Source: Luscinia megarhynchos
Taxonomy: Eukaryota > Chordata > Aves > Passeriformes > Turdidae
Assembly (NCBI GenBank): GCA_034336665.1
Contig: JAPFBE010000002.1
Location: forward strand, 16,966,906 to 17,030,905
Reading direction: 5' to 3'
Length of the DNA: 64,000 nt
Below the pieces are notes generated by a model that was given only the letters and a program-made list of their open reading frames with translations, had not been told where the DNA came from and did not search any database. Position numbers and translations under genes: made by a program. Shown one piece after another: positions 1 through 15,200 of the stretch. Each line of letters starts with the position of its first letter. The first letter of the stretch is position 1.

Positions 1-3000
1 GCATATGGGGGAAGTAAGATATATTACAATAAAAGTGATATAAAACAGTTGGAATTCAGAAAGCTAGTGGCAGGAGATAATTTATGGTCCATTATGATTT
101 GAATTCGAGTAAAATGCAACACTCGTTAACTGCAGACTAAGAAGTATTACTTTGTGCCTGTGCAGGCACACGCGAGCATTATTTATTCTCACTGCTGCAT
201 CTCTCTTTGCAGAAGAGAATTACATCGAGCAAAAGGGGGTGCTCCTGATAGCTCTCTTCAGCACTGTAAAGAGATCTCTATACCTCACTGACCTCAGTGG
301 AGGTTTGACCTGAGACAAGGAGCAACATTGAGGTAAGGTGTTGGGAGAGCTTGACCCTCAAAACCCAAGAAGCTGTCTATGCTAGGTAGTATCATGTATC
401 TCTTTGAATGTTAACAGTGTTGGGTGCAGGCATTTCAGCAGTAATTTACCGTACAGATGCCTCAAAATGAGTTGGCTCTCAGCAGGGAAAAAAGTAACTG
501 CTGGTTTTCATCTCTTCAGAAACAAAAATCCGGCCAGAGACAAATCTGCTCAGTTTGAGCTGCCTGTGCCTTGTCTATCCCAGGCAGTGCTCTGAGTCTC
601 CTGAAAGGGAGCCATCCACTGATCCCCATCCTCCTCCTCTGCTTTACCCTGAGCTGTTCCCTGCGTCTGTGCTTGATGGCCTGCTGACAGCTACAGAGGC
701 ACGTAGGCATCCAAAGGTCTGTGGAGTTTCAATCTGAGGCTACCTGGACTAAATGCCATTGAGCATCCATGCCTACCTGCGGCTGGCCCTGCAAAATCCC
801 AGCTTCTCTCATGCTCAAAGCCTAGGAGGCGCTAATGAAGGGCAGGTGCCAGAGCCTTCCTCCAGAGGTGTGATGATGTGAAGCTGCTGACAGAGAGTCT
901 GTTTGTTGCGTGGCAATGGGAAAGGGTTTGTAGCATGGGACCGAAAGGCACCTGCCTGAGAATGCTTGCTGGTGATGGTATAGAGTTTACAGGCAGAGGC
1001 TTGGCTGGGAGGTTTTGTGTATGGATCCATACGAGAGAGAAATTTTCGTCTTGAGGTGTGTTTTGGCGCAGGCTGTAGGCTGAGATGTCCCACCTGGCCA
1101 GGGCACCTGGTATTCATGCTGAAAGAGACTCTCAACAGGTCTTTACAAACCTCAGACCCTTGTAGCAGATGTATGAGATATAGGGGTCCTTGCTTATCAT
1201 TTTTGTATTACGCAAAGTCCTGTGCCTCTATGCTGTGATTATGTGTTTACTATCATGGTGTGGTTTAAATGCCCCAGCTCCTGTAACTGTAACCACAAAG
1301 GATGCTTTCTGGTCCCAGAGGGTCAGTTACCTGCAGTCCTGGGTCCAGGATGAGATGCTTTACAGCAAATGAAGAATAACTGTGAACTAGAAACAAAAGA
1401 AATAAATTCTAATTCGTGACACATTAATGATAACCCACTTACCGTAGCTGCTTGACCACCTGTTGGGTTTATATGTATGCTAAGCCAGCAGAAGAGGCTC
1501 TATACTGCAGATATTCTATGAAGAAAAGGAGTGAGCCTGGAAAGCAAGAGAAGCACTGAACATGAGGAAGTTGTAATGTTTAGTGTTCTCATCTGTCTTT
1601 GAAAGGTTAATTTAGATGTACAGGTAACTGTCTTTGATCTTTATACATGGCACTGGCATTTGCTTTAGGGGTTTACTATCCCTTTCAGCCAACCCAAATA
1701 ATCTATAAGCGTGATTAAGGTCCATTGTGATAAGGCTTTTATGTTTTTAGCTTTTAAGGCTCTTTGCAGAAAGAAAATGGTGATCTGGTTTAAAATGAAA
1801 ACCCTGATACTATTATGGTTTAATAGCAGCACACAGGGTTGTATTTTCCATGAGTAATACATTTCATTTTAAGCCCATAAAAGTCTTAAGATATATTTAC
1901 ACAAATTAATATAAAAGTACATGTACCTAACTAATGATGTCTTCTCTGTTTAAATGTCTTTACATGTGACTACTATTAATAATCACAATAAAACTTGAAA
2001 AAGGAAGAATATTAATGAGAGAGTATTATTTTATATCCACTTCTTCCAAGAAAAGGACCTTAAGATACAGGCTTTAGCTGTGACACCCGATAAATCTCCT
2101 AACCCTGGCGGACCTAGTGGTTGTAGAAGCCAAATCCTGCTGCCTCAGAAAAGAGACAAAAAGCTTGGCTGCACCTGGATTTATACTTGTGCTCTGTTAG
2201 TAAAGAAGTGATCGACTTGTGATTCAAATACACACATCAGAAAGAGCTGTCTATTGTATCGAGGTGGGTGCTTAGATGCAGAAAGTGTTTGAAAGCACTA
2301 AAGAGTTGCTTGAATGATTATTGGCTGCATCAATGTTGTCTGATTGAGGAAATCCCTGCTAATTTTAAAGAAGACTTTGTAATTTTGGGCTGTTTATGAG
2401 TGGGTGCAGTTAGCAGTTTGGAATGGTTTCCTATCTCTGTTGGAGGTCTCATTCTTGACTTCCAAGAAGTGCTCTGAGGATGTATCTACAGGATATTCAG
2501 AGTGAGAGGATGCTCACTGAGTACTGTTAGCAACCTTCTGCAGGGTCTGTGTAATTCACAGTGAGGAGGGAGGAGAGAAAAGGCTCTTCTTTGGAAGCTT
2601 GTGGCTGGAAGGCAAGGTGGGGAGTTGAGCTTGAGCAAAATTAATGTCACGAGGGATTTGCTGCTATGAACTGTGAGGACTGAAAATGGGAGCAATGAAA
2701 CATGAGAAAAACATGCACAAAATAACAGAAAATGGTCTCTATTAAAAGAAGCATCCAGGATTGTTTATTTAAGGAATTGAGCGGTCAGAGTTCTCTCAGG
2801 AGGCTGTGTGGGAGCAGAGCAGAGACTGAAGCTTAGAGATGTTTCACTGTGAGGAGGTGTGGCTGTGTTTTACTCCCTTGTCCGTGACCACCCCTCCTGG
2901 CTGGGAGTTAGCCTGGGTGCATGATAGCCAGTCACTTTCTGTGTTCCCCAGCCTTTGTGTGGATTTTGTGCTGTCTCTTTGTCCTTGCAGATGTAGTAGG

Positions 3001-6000
3001 GTGTTCAAGAGAGAACACTGGGTGAATGCCCTCCTTAATTAAACAGTCAAAAATGTGGCATAGGACCAAGATTTCCCTTTTTCTTTGTGTTTACCTTTCT
3101 TTCTTCTGTATCCACCAAAATCTTACAGAGGAATTTACATAAGTTCATTACTTCCAGGGTGTTTTCTTCACCACTGGATTTCCAGTCTTTGCCACTTGGG
3201 AACCTGGTTGCTTTCGAGGCCCCAAGGCATTGGCCAGCTTCCCTCTTCCACACCTCCAAGCTGCTCAAGAGACATCTATGCCTATCCTCTTCCTGGAAGT
3301 GATATTAACTGTCGTCTGCCAGTTCCTACTCTGAGAACATTTTACCTCAAAATCCTTTTACACCTGCACTGCAGTTCACATGCTTTTCCACTAAGTGCTT
3401 TTAATTTAAAGGAAAGAAGAGCTATTAAAAGTACCAACATAAATTCCCGACACTGTGGAGAAAGAGTTTGTGTGACTCAGTGAGGAGCAAGACCTGCAAG
3501 TGTTCTTATTGGGTGTGTTTGGAAAGAGACTTTTCTAAAAAGCTGCAGCAAGATGAATCCCAGATTGGTGAATCTCATAGCCAAAGCCCTCACAGAACCA
3601 CCTGAGATTTTCCAAGCTGGTTTGATTACTATGTCTTAAAATTTCTAATGGCAATGTTTTTTCACCACTGGTAAATAAAAGACAGAATATGAATGCTTTT
3701 CTGAAAGTCAAGGAGGAGAAAATGATAAAAATAACCACACAAGAAAAGCACTGCGGCATTCTTTGGTAGGAGTGGAAAATTGTTCAAATATGTCATTTTG
3801 GGAAGAGCTGCTTAGTGGTTTGAGCGTGCAAAAGTGTGGACCAAAGGTATGAAGTTTCTAGAGCTTTATATGATAGTCAGTTCCCTTGTGATGTTTTTAT
3901 AACAAACACAATAAATCTTTTCCTCCTCCTTTATGCTGGGTTCTACCACATAGAAAAGTTGTGAAACCGGGCATGGGCCTCCTCTTTGAACTCTTCCTTC
4001 TTCAGTGGCACCTATACCTGGATTGGTCGAGAAATTGGGATGGGAGCTTTTCCCTTATGTGATAACAATTTTAATGCTTTGGAGGAAAATTTAAATGTCC
4101 CTTCCTTAGAGGCCATTATGACTCCAAAATTGACCGATTCAAAAAATTGAAAAATTTTTTATTTCTCAGGACTTGGATCATTGGTTATGCAATCTCTACT
4201 TTCAAGGTTTGTATTTTTTAAAAACTGTTTAATTTTCTCTATATTTTTTCTTTTTGATTCTGAAATTGGATTGTGGCTCATCTCCTATTTACTGGGATAT
4301 CTGCTTCAATTAGTGAGCATGGGGAAGGCATACACGGGAAAATTACATAAGAGAAAACTGTAGTAAATGGAGTACAGAGAAGAAAGAGCTTCTTAAAATT
4401 CTTATAGCAGCATCTTGGGCTGCTAGGCTTCTAAACAGTGTACAACAAGCATGTTTTGGCATTGTGGAATTCGTAACTGCCACCCTCCTCTTCATAGGTA
4501 ATTAAACTACCACAGAGTTCAGATAAGCAAAATAAGTGTGGTGTGCATGCTCATCTGCCATCCGAACTTCCCATGTATTCAAGCACTGCTAGAAAGGAAT
4601 GTCTCAGAAAAGGTTGTACAGTCTGGACCACAAGGTGATGGATTCAAAACTTTGATGTTTACATTCAGGTTTTCACTGGATCAACCCATTTCAATGTTGG
4701 CTAGTCATTATTGTTCTTGTTAAGCTAGATTTTCTTCATTTGGATGAGCATCAACATTCCATAAGCGGGGAATACTGTGATTCTTTTTTATAAACCTGGT
4801 TTAACTTTGTTTTCAGGTGTGAGCAGTTCAAACCAGCCTCACTGCTGAGGATGGAATGGCCATGCTTGCCTATGCTTAAGGCTGAATAATGCTTGGAATG
4901 TCACAGCAATAACAGTTCAGCTGTTTATGGCACCAAGCTTACAGGAAAGAGAAAAGAAAAAGATGCTTTTTGTGTACTTCTGGAAGAACTTTTAGCACCT
5001 CCCTGGGCTACAACAAGGACTTCAAATTTGGCAGGGAGATAGTTCTGGCATCAGAAGCATGCCTTATGCTACTCCTCTGAAATTCTGTTAAGATTCAATC
5101 AAGTGATAACCCCTAGGGAAGGACAATTATCATTTGCTTGTGTACAGCAGACGGTACAGAAGCTTTCTTAAAATCTCTGAATGTTCATTTTAGACTGATC
5201 CTCCTGGCCTCTATGAACATTCTGATGTAGCTACACTGAAGACATAACTGACCATACTGCAATGGACTCACAAATTTCTCTTCTACTGGTAGAAATCCAG
5301 TAATGAGAAGAATGGCAGGAGCACTCCGGTCATTCTTTACTTTTTTTCAGCATGTAGGGTCAGACTGACATGAACAAAAATAATTCATTTTTGCTATACA
5401 GATATTTCTATATTCCCTCTTGTTTAATGAACTGAAGCCAATCCATAGACTGTAGTGTATGTGTGAATATTACATGCAGATCTGAAACAGAGAATTAGTT
5501 CTTCAGGACAGAGCTTCCTTGGTCATTTGAGAATGGCAGTAGTGATGCACTGTAGGTGGCACAGGGGAGCAAGGAGAGGCTATGGAAAGGAAAGGAAGAG
5601 AACACATAAACAATAATCATTTAGCATGGTAAAATGGGCAGCTCAGGTTGGAAGCATAACTTGAAAAGAGTCCAGGAGAAGTATTTTTCAGACACTTAGT
5701 GGTGATTTAAGAGATAAAAGAAAATGAGGTTTACCCTGAGATGCTTTTTAGGCTAAGCAGCAACTGCACTGTGATCAAAAGGCTTTTATATAACCACCCT
5801 GATAAGAGAAGCATGGAGGTGTAAACATGCACTATACTGAGGATTAAGGTCTTTTTTGTTGTCATATATCTTCTACATATCTGCCAAGTTGCTTTGAGAT
5901 GCAGCAAACCATGAATAGTAGATCCAAATGTAGAACTGCAGGCAACTCTTACCAGCAGTGAAGAATTATGGACAAACTCATATTGGATCAAACTTGTTTG

Positions 6001-9000
6001 GTCCTACCATCAATCTTCACATGCGTTTGGAAATGCACATAGAGGGTGCAGCTAAATAGGTCATGCTTTCTGGAAACACTTGGAAAAACTCATGATGCTC
6101 AGTTGGAAAAGTCAAGAAAGACATGCTTTTAAGAACTGAAAAAGAACAATAGTGTATGTCCTATTTTGCATGTAGACCTCTGAAATTTGCCAATAAGGCA
6201 ATCATGGAAGATCTGTAATTTTCCTGCCCAACAGATTTACACAAACAAAATTTTTAGGAGTAATTTTTATATTGCTAGTATTTATTTATTTTTCTTGGAG
6301 CGTTCTTTAAAGATATTATTAGCTGCCAATATCCCCCATGGGTTTGTTTTTTAATGTATCTATGCAGTGCTACAGTATGCTGTTTCTGCTGGTGATATGT
6401 TGCTAAGAGATTTAATAATGGGTAAACAAACACAACATGTGGTAATCCATTTCAAATTAAAAGTTTATTAAATGCTAGCTTGATGACTTTCTGGCTATTT
6501 ACAATTAAAGGAACAAACCTTAGAGAGCTGGAGATCACGTGGTGAAAATCACAACTTCAACATTTCCCACAGAAAAATGTGTTTATGATCTGTGGCAAGC
6601 TGTCGCACGTTGATATGCCCTATAAATGCACTATTATATCTGTTAAACCACCAAAAACTGGGGTGGGGAGGGGAAGGCTGACATTTAGGTTGAGACACAA
6701 ACCAGAGAGAGCAAGAACAGTCTAAATGAAGACGGGTGCTCTGTAACTCACTCTACTGCAGTAGTCTAAATAGTGAGTGATCTTATATATCAATACCATA
6801 TGTGGTACTGCAACATATAAGCAAAATAAAGCAGGTTAGGAGATGGTGTCTTAGCCTTCACTTCAAGTTTGTCTTGGTTTTATAAGTTTAAAACAGAACC
6901 TTCATATTATTTCCTTTAAGCCACAGTTCCATGTAGGTAAAGCTGCAGTCCCTGCTGCACAGGCTCTTTTGGTCTAGAGCTCAGTGCAGGGAAATGCAAC
7001 ATAATGCCTCTCATTCTACCTCCTTTGTAGATCACAGTTGCACATTGTCAGATCTGGTGTGTCTCTTAGTCCAAACTGTATCCTCTCTCCATTCTTTTGA
7101 AGTGGTGTTCTCAAAGAGGTTCATGGTAGAAGATAGCTTCTGCTGTCTTCTTGCCACCACCCTTTCCCTTTTCTTAGGAAAATATTCTGCTCCTGATCTG
7201 CTGCCCCTGACAGGATCAACAGTCCCTGTCAGAGAATAAATGAAAATTTTGGAGTAGAATTCATTATCTACTGTTGTGTGAAAGGTGGTAACAGCTCTAG
7301 TAGAAGAGATTAGGTAAGAAATTTTGATGCGACTACCAGGAATGTTGCCTTGGTAGGCTTGGATCTAAGTAACAAGGGCTTCTAAAATTCATGGAAACTT
7401 CAAAACTGTGAGTCTCCATATAAACACTGAATATACAAATCAATCAAGAAAACATTCTCACAGTGAAATCCAGCAAGACCTCTTTTGACTTTAGCATCCA
7501 TAGGAAGAGGGAATTCACATGTGCAAAATGTCAGCATAGCAGTATTTTTTGGAATTGGCAACCCTTTCATCCTCAGAAAAGTGGAAGGACAGCACTCATA
7601 TATTAGATCTACAGCTCAAACACTTTTAGGTCAGACACAGGCTCATTTGGAAAGTGTTGCTCCACATTTGTTGGGAACCTTCATCCAAATGCTTGCTTTT
7701 GCAGCTGTGCTGTTGATCTGGCTTGGCACACAAACACCAATTGTGCCCATCTGAACTTGTGATCAATAAAACAGGCAAGTGGAAAGCTAGGTATGGTTTT
7801 ATCCACTGTAGTTTTTAGAGCCAAAGGAAAATCTTTCTCATTCCAGTTGATTTGTTCATACCAATTAAAGATTGGCCATTTTGAAGTCCTGAAGTTATGG
7901 TCAGCACTGTACCAGCAAATATAGTTGTGCACTCAAGACTTAAAAAGGTCCTGCTTATAAGGTAGAAGGTGGAACAGTTGCTGAGGATTAGGATATTGAA
8001 GCAGGAATTTTTAATTTTTTATTGCTTACTTTTGTCTATTTTTGGTGAATCAAAAGAGTCATGACCGACTGTACATATTTTTTTAAGCAGTAATTATCCC
8101 AGGCTTCGGAGTGTGAAATCAAGAAACGAGTTTTATTTAGCCTGACCATGCTGGGGGAGAGGTGTTATCAGACAAGATTTTGAGGGACAGTATTTAAAGG
8201 TAGCCAGGCTGGTTTGGTCCCAGCAGCAGGATGATCTTGCTGTAATAGAGCTGGCACAGTGTCACATTGGCATGAATGTACTGCTCCCAGTATCTGGGCT
8301 GGCAGAAATGTTTGTTGCTATTGCTTGGATGGGTAGATTTGTCACATAGAAAGACTTCTACTACCTCAGCAGTTTTGGACTTAACACCTACTTGCAGATT
8401 TTTTGATGCTGAAATTTTCTTTCCAGAATGTCTGCTTGTCCCTTATACCCTCTGCTCTACTATGGGAGCAAAAAAAGCAGCTGTTTGAGAATGGTTTTAA
8501 GGACACTCTTTTTTTTTCTTTTTTTTACAATGAACAAATATCTCATTTTTTCCTTGCACTGGTTTTTTTTCTTTCCCCTCACAAGGTTTGCTGTCTAACA
8601 GCAGTGCATGTGGCCCCTATGCATCATGTGCCCTATGCATCAACCAGAAGAAAAGTTAGAACCGCTGAAATGTCTTTAGTTCTCAGAGTATGAGCTTATA
8701 ACAGAAATAAATATTATACAGAGAGATCATTTTCAGGGTACAGTTTTTCTGGTCACTGTACAATTTAGAGTCTATTTTGATCTGTCTTCCTTCTGTCTGT
8801 CTGCCTGGCTGTTAATAACAAGGTTGGTTTGTATCACTTGGCTTCAGCAGTCCTTGAAACTCGCCAGGGTTGTAAAGCTTTGAGCAGTTGTGCAGGTCTT
8901 TAATTGAAAATTAGTTTTGACAGGACTGCTCGGACAAAGGCCTGGCCCATCCCATCGTGATGCTAGCCGACAGCCCCTTACTGCTCCTGCAGCAAGGAAA

Positions 9001-9053
9001 CATGTGGAAGGAATTGTTCTTTTACATTTCACAGCTTGTCATTTCCTCTGCAG
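1..9053. other. Non-coding stretch upstream of the first recognised exon
   Basis: No convincing exon, RNA gene or recognisable mobile element was found here. Open frames (for example about 132 codons at 3085-3483 and 106 codons on the minus strand at 815-1135) show no domain, no coherent splice structure and no family resemblance. The exon at 9054 begins inside a codon and has a splice acceptor, so at least one earlier coding exon must exist. I could not find it here, and it may lie outside the window. Most or all of this stretch is therefore probably a 5' intron. Confidence 0.6.
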
Positions 9054-9215
9054 GGCAACCTCTGACCTCCCTGAAAGATCCTGACACCCATAAGGGAAGT
9101 ATTCCCACTGTTGTAAAGGAAGTGGGAAAGCAGTTTAATGCCACGAGAGGAGGAGAAGCGTGTGCGTCAGAAGGAGCTGTGAGGAAAAGAGAAGAGCTTA
9201 AAATGCTTCCAGCAG
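9054..9215 (+). CDS. OFCC1: Internal coding exon A, OFCC1-like gene (hydrophilic region)
   Basis: This 162-base exon follows a good acceptor (pyrimidine-rich, ending CTCTGCAG) and precedes a CAG|GTTAGG donor. It enters and leaves in phase 1. It encodes about 54 residues of polar sequence with no membrane segment. The reading begins QPLTSLKDPDTHKGS and ends with VRKREELKMLPA. Coding is supported by an open frame that ends exactly at usable splice sites, by CpG-bearing codons unlike the AT-rich surroundings, and by a phase match to the exon at 16300, where the split codon completes as Glu. It probably belongs to the cytoplasmic N-terminal part. The gene name is inferred from the downstream membrane exons. 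A non-genic chance ORF with good splice sites is the main alternative. Confidence 0.65.
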
Positions 9216-12200
9216 GTTAGGACTTTTATTGCATTACTTAATTTACTGAAAGTTTGCAAGTAGATCTGCTTGGCATGTGTGTAAATACCCCCATTTGCCT
9301 TCCCCCTTTCACCCTGTGATATCATCTCATCATTATTTCACTGGGCAAAGGAAGTGATGGAAGAGTTTAAATCAATTGTTGGGGATCAAAAGCAGCTTAG
9401 GCAAAAAGGTACAGAAGCAGTGGACTCCCCTGCCTAAAATATATTTGTAGGCCAAATGTGTTAGTAATTACAAGGTGTGTGTGCAGTGCACTGACAACAT
9501 TAGATTACGGCTGGTGTTTCCGTGACATTTTTACATCCTTTCATTTTATTTGGTCATTTATATCCATGGATCACAACATGTTGCTGTTAGGTGCTTGGGA
9601 AGTACTTTTTCTTCCTGCAGCACATTAATAGCAATATCCTTCGTTAATTGTGCTGAGCTAAATTACATAAAAGTGCCTGTCTGTATTTACTTCAGCTAAC
9701 ATTTTTTTCTGGGGCATGGGATTTCTTCTGAAGGCAAAGACTTGCAAATTGCTGTGGTGGAGGGTATTTTTCTTTGATTTTGTTTATTTATTTATTTGGT
9801 TGTTGTTGTTGTTTTGGGTTTTTGTTAGTTTATTTTTTGTTTTAAGTCCCATGCAAATATTATTTGTCTGAGAATTGAGTAATACAACCCCTAGGTCCTC
9901 TCCTAAGCACAAAGTCTACCATGACTTACCATGGGGCAGGGATCTGAAGGTACCAAGGATATATCCATATCTACTCCCCCTTCACAGACCAGGCCAGTGG
10001 GAATAAATTAATCACACCTTTTGAAGGGAGAGGGTGACTTTCCTTCTGTACCTGGAAGCTGTAATAGGTCATGGTTAGACACTTAACTGTGAAATATTAG
10101 GTAAGAGAGAGCTACCTGAGGTCTGACAGCTACCTCTTATCTGTGTAAACAGTAGCTTGTTGTCTTCATCAAGTCTATGGGCTCCCAGAAATGATGCAGT
10201 AGAATTTTGGATGAATGTCAGTTTGAAGCCAATGCCAACTTCCCTTTTGCAGCAACCCATGGAATGTCATTCAAAAATAATTTCTTTGGAGCCCTCCTTC
10301 TCTGTTGACTAGGAGGGCTAGAACTATGCATCTGCTGTTATAGGTGCATGTGCTGAATATCTCATGTGAAGTGTGCACAAATAGAGGTTGGAGCTAGGGT
10401 GGCATTGCCAAGTCAGGATTGTAAATGCTGAATATTGATATTGACTATCTCAGACACGTGAGCAGTAGAATACAGAGCTGGTGTCATTTTTTGTTTAAAG
10501 GGTGTCTGCCACAAAATGTTAAAAGAAACAGGAAAAAGCAATAAAAATATTTCAGTCTTTCAAGTATTCTCATTACATGCCCTGAAAAGATCAACATCTA
10601 ACATGCCTTTTCTGGATGTTGGGTTCTTCTAAGAATATGAAGAGCTCTAGTTTAGAAAATTTGTTAAACTTCTATGTTAGTAGAATCAACTTTGAAATTT
10701 ATTTTGTTCGTTTGCCCAACATTAGTTGTGCAAAGCAGCTTAAAATACTCAAAAGAGTAAAAACATAAGTAACCTACATGAACAAAAGGGTTTTAAAATA
10801 ATGTTTAGTGGTGTTTGATATTTGTTTTTGTCTGCTTAATTTTTTTTCTCTGATTTCTCTTCCTTGCCAACATGTGGATGTTTCCACCTTTAAAGTGTGT
10901 CTCAAAACCCAATAATTAGTTGTGCAGGTAGACAGGTATTCCTTCTCCCCTCTTCCCATCACTAATGTTTGTCTAGATCTAAAACTAGCATATTGAGTTT
11001 TTATTCAAAATATTTATGTGGAGTCTGGCAGAGACCCAGTGGCAAAACCAGCATTTTAGAACCCATATTTTCAGTTCAAGACATCATCTTACAAATACCC
11101 TGAAGTGATGCAGCTACAGAAGTGGCCTGATTTGGAGAGGTGCTGAGTTACCACAACCTTTAGCAAAGCAAGGTTCAAGCGGCAATATTTTGCATCATCA
11201 TCATATCTGACTAGGTATATTTAAGAGATAATACAGTAATAAAAAAAAAAATCTGAGTTTATCTGAAGTATAAGCAGATCTCCAAAATATCCATGGTCTT
11301 TGAATAAGGTGAAAAAAAGTTTTTGCTTATCTTTATTCATGAAACACCAGAAATTTTCCTTGACGAGCTCAGTTTCTTATTCTGCATCTATTGCATATTG
11401 TTTTAATGAAAAACTTGTTTCAAAAGTCACATCACTAAAGCATAGACTTTCTGTGATGGAACACTCACATGAAGCCTAATTTCTTTTTTCAAAGCCTCCA
11501 GTTATGCACATACCACAAGTAAGACCCCTGGAAACACATGAAATATTTCTCATAAATATTGTTAGTCAAACTGTTATGAGCAACTGCTCTTTTTGGGTTT
11601 GACAGAACCTCTGTGATTCCTTCAGCTCTCTATCATCTTTCTAGGGCATACCCAGGATAAAGTTTTTACCTCCTATTTTCAGATCTTCTACCTCAGAAGA
11701 AATCTTTTGCTCGATGTCTGTCTTCTAAAACAAACCAAGTATTGAAAATAAGATTTTCAATATTGTTCATATTTAAGATTTCAAATTCAACACCCTTCCT
11801 GCATTTGTGGAGAAACGTTGGGAAGTGAATTGTGTCTTTTTGTGCCATCAAAAGACAGTTCTGCCAGAGTAAAGCTTCAGAATAACATCTAAGATGTTAT
11901 TCTAAGATGGCATCAGGCTAAACAAGGGGCTTATTACAGTAGCAGCAAATAACACTCAGAAGTGTATCCAGAATTTATTAAGATGTTCCTTCATATCAAA
12001 ATACCAAACACAAAACCAGCTTCATTCTAATTTTATCATTGCCTTTGGAGAGGAAGCTTTACATTTGTTAAAATGTGCTTATATAAGTGAGAAATAGTTT
12101 TGCTGAGACAATTGTATTTATGCTCACAAGCATTTCAGAAACAATTTTATGAAAACCAGTGAATCTTCATTGTAATATTTCTTCTTATACTGCAATGATG

Positions 12201-15200
12201 TTCTTTCCCTACTGAGGTGCTGTTTGCTTCCACATAAAATTTGTATGCAGATGCAAAAATAATTTCCTAAACAAAAAAAAACCCCAAAAAAGCTGTTCTC
12301 GTTGGTAATTCCTCATAGGTGCCACTTTAAAGGAAGCAAAGTGGTATTTTAAAATGAAGATTGCTTACACCTCGTTTTTAAATACAGGTAAGGCTCCAGA
12401 GGCAGAGCCTCATATGGCTGAACCTTCTTTCTCTGCAGGTCTTTTCCTTCTCTGAGCAGGAGTGCATAAATTTGATTGAATTAATTTTTCCAGTTAGGAT
12501 CAAATTCAGATCCTGCTTATGGTTCTGAAATCCACACAATCCAAACTCTTCAATTTTCCAACTCTTGCTATGTTATTTGATTTCCCATAGACAAGTGCAT
12601 TCCTAGGAAGGAAGTCTAAGTAGGATCTTATTTTGGATTGCACCACTCTAAAACTTTTTCTTGCTGACTTAAAGAGAGGTTGCAGCTATCAGAAGGGATT
12701 GCACTTTCCTTCTCTTCTTTGGCTCCATAAAAATCAGAAGTAGTTCCCATTAAACTTCCTAGCTATGTTATTTCTTTCTGCCCCTGTTTAAAAAAATCTT
12801 TTAGACTCCCAATGCCCCCCATATATAAATGATAAATAAATATTTATTATTTCACAGTATCAGCCCTGTATGTGTTTAGGGTGAAGCTCAGCAAGGGGAT
12901 GTACTTCAGATGTGTGTATCAAGCATTAATGGGCCATCAGTTACCAGGACCAGACTAAAAAGCTGGTCTGACACGAAATCTTCAACACACAGTGGGGTCC
13001 CCACTGTTCAGTGGTGTCACCCCAAACCTTGGTTTCATTCTACAGGTTCACTCCTGTGGCACCACAGTACTTTTTACGGAAGACATAACCAAAGATGAGA
13101 ACTTCCAGACTGAATGCAGAGGGTAAAAAATGATTAAGATTTATTCTGCAAGGGTTAGGAAGCAGTAAGACACCCTATAAAGGATGATTTTAAAGATCAT
13201 GCTATTATGCTCTGCTATTGCCTTGAGAAGGCTGATGTGGAGAAGGGTACCAGAGTAGGAGTAATGTTTTTGTTTCCAACCTCTTTCCATGGTATTTTAA
13301 AAGCTAAGGGCCCAGCAGAGCTCAGGGATTTTGTATGGATGACCCTTTCCTTGAATTCCTTATCAGGAATGATCTGTGTGGCATCTATTGGCTGGGACTT
13401 AATATGACCCAGAAATGACTGCTCTCAGCATTGTCAAGGTCTGCAAAGGACCTTCATACCATCGTGATTGTCCAAATCCAGACATTAGTGTTGTCATGCC
13501 CTTTCCACAATGGTGGGAAAAAATGCCACCCTATTTTTCCTATTTGTCTTATATGAATGAAGATATTTAAATTCTTCTGCTGGACTTACTAATAGCTGAT
13601 CTCAGACTCATAACTTTGGATTAAAAATCTTATTGTCTTTTCCATGCTCTGGTGTAATCATATTTTCCTGCTTTTATGGATATGTTTCTTGACTTCCAAA
13701 AAACCTATTAACAGGAAATTTACATCTGCCACTGTGCTTTTGTCACAGCTATGATACCTGTCTTTGATCATTCTTTCTTGGCTGTTTTCTCCTCCTCAAA
13801 TTGTTCATTTTTATCATGAATGATATTATGTTCCCCTGTCAGGGAACAAAATGTATTTTGAGTCAATTTACTAAAATAGTCACTGCTAAGTGTTATATCT
13901 GGACAAAGTTGACACCTTTGACATTTTCTAAAATGGGAAAAATAACTGTATTTAAGGTATGATTTATGGGTACTCTATGTCAAAGGAATTTCTATACTAT
14001 TACAGTTTCTGATGCAGCAGTCCCAACTCCTTCAATGAACAAATTGCTGATAGTGCAGCTAATTAATGCTTTATTAGTTTTCTGTGGTCAATTATAAAAA
14101 GTTATAAAAAAGTAAAATGCAATTTAATAATAAAGAACTGTGTGGTTCTTGTTTCTCTCTCATAACTGCTTTGTTTTTTGCATGTGGAAGAAGCAATTTC
14201 TACAACTCAGTTTTATAAGACACATTCCCTCCCCCACACCCGCTAAGTAGGAGCAACTCCTATGATTAAAAAGTAGACTGGAGTCTTTAAATGTCTTTCT
14301 GATTGCTGGCCTCTATTAAAAACTTCTTAAAATAATAGATAGGTTTAATTCCTCAAGCCAAAGAAAAATTGTATCATCTTAAGTATTTTCCATATTTATT
14401 ATATTGATGAGATTTGGCTACCGAGAAAAAAAAAAGGAAGTAAAAATCTCTTGTATTGCAAGTTTTAAATGTACCAGGCTAAGGTTTACTTAATTAGAAC
14501 CTCCAGGCAATAAAGGAGCCCTTTTTTAAATTCTGTGAATCTTAATATGCTAAATAATGCAAAGCTTCAACTCTTCAAGCATGAGACACACATCTGGCAG
14601 CTTAACATTTAAATTACAGAAAAAAAACCACTTCAGTAGTAATTTTCATGAAGAAAAGAATGGGAAATGTATTACAAGTAAATTTAATTTCTTTTTAGAT
14701 TTTTCATCCTGTCTAATTGCAGGCATTTCCCATCTCCTCTTTTATTTATTTATTTTCATAAAGATTTTTTCTGTACTTTTTATTGATCTTTAATTTGAGC
14801 AGCTTCTTACTGTTGCAGCCATTGAAGAATTACATTGTGTTTTTACTTAGCAAAAATTGTTCAGAGAAATCTATGAGGAATTAAAGTAATGAGCTCACTG
14901 GTATAGAAAGAAAAGAGCATTCAGAGCCTTGCAAATAAAATATAAAAAGAGCACGGCATGATTAAATAACAGACTTTAGTTCATTCTCCCTCCCATTTCT
15001 TAAATGTAGAATATTATTGTTTTCTTTATTCTTTTTATTGTTTTTTTTTTTGTTTTTGTTTTTGTTTTTTTTTTCCCAAGATAATTACTGCTTTATTCAT
15101 TTGACTCCAAAAACATTGTTAAAGTATTCATCATTTCAGCAAGGCTGCTTGAAACCCCATTTTTGTATATTGGGAAAAAAAAAAAGAAGACAAAAAATTT

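Noticed and set aside
3085..3483. 132-codon plus-strand ORF
   Set aside because: No domain, no splice context, and composition typical of intron DNA.
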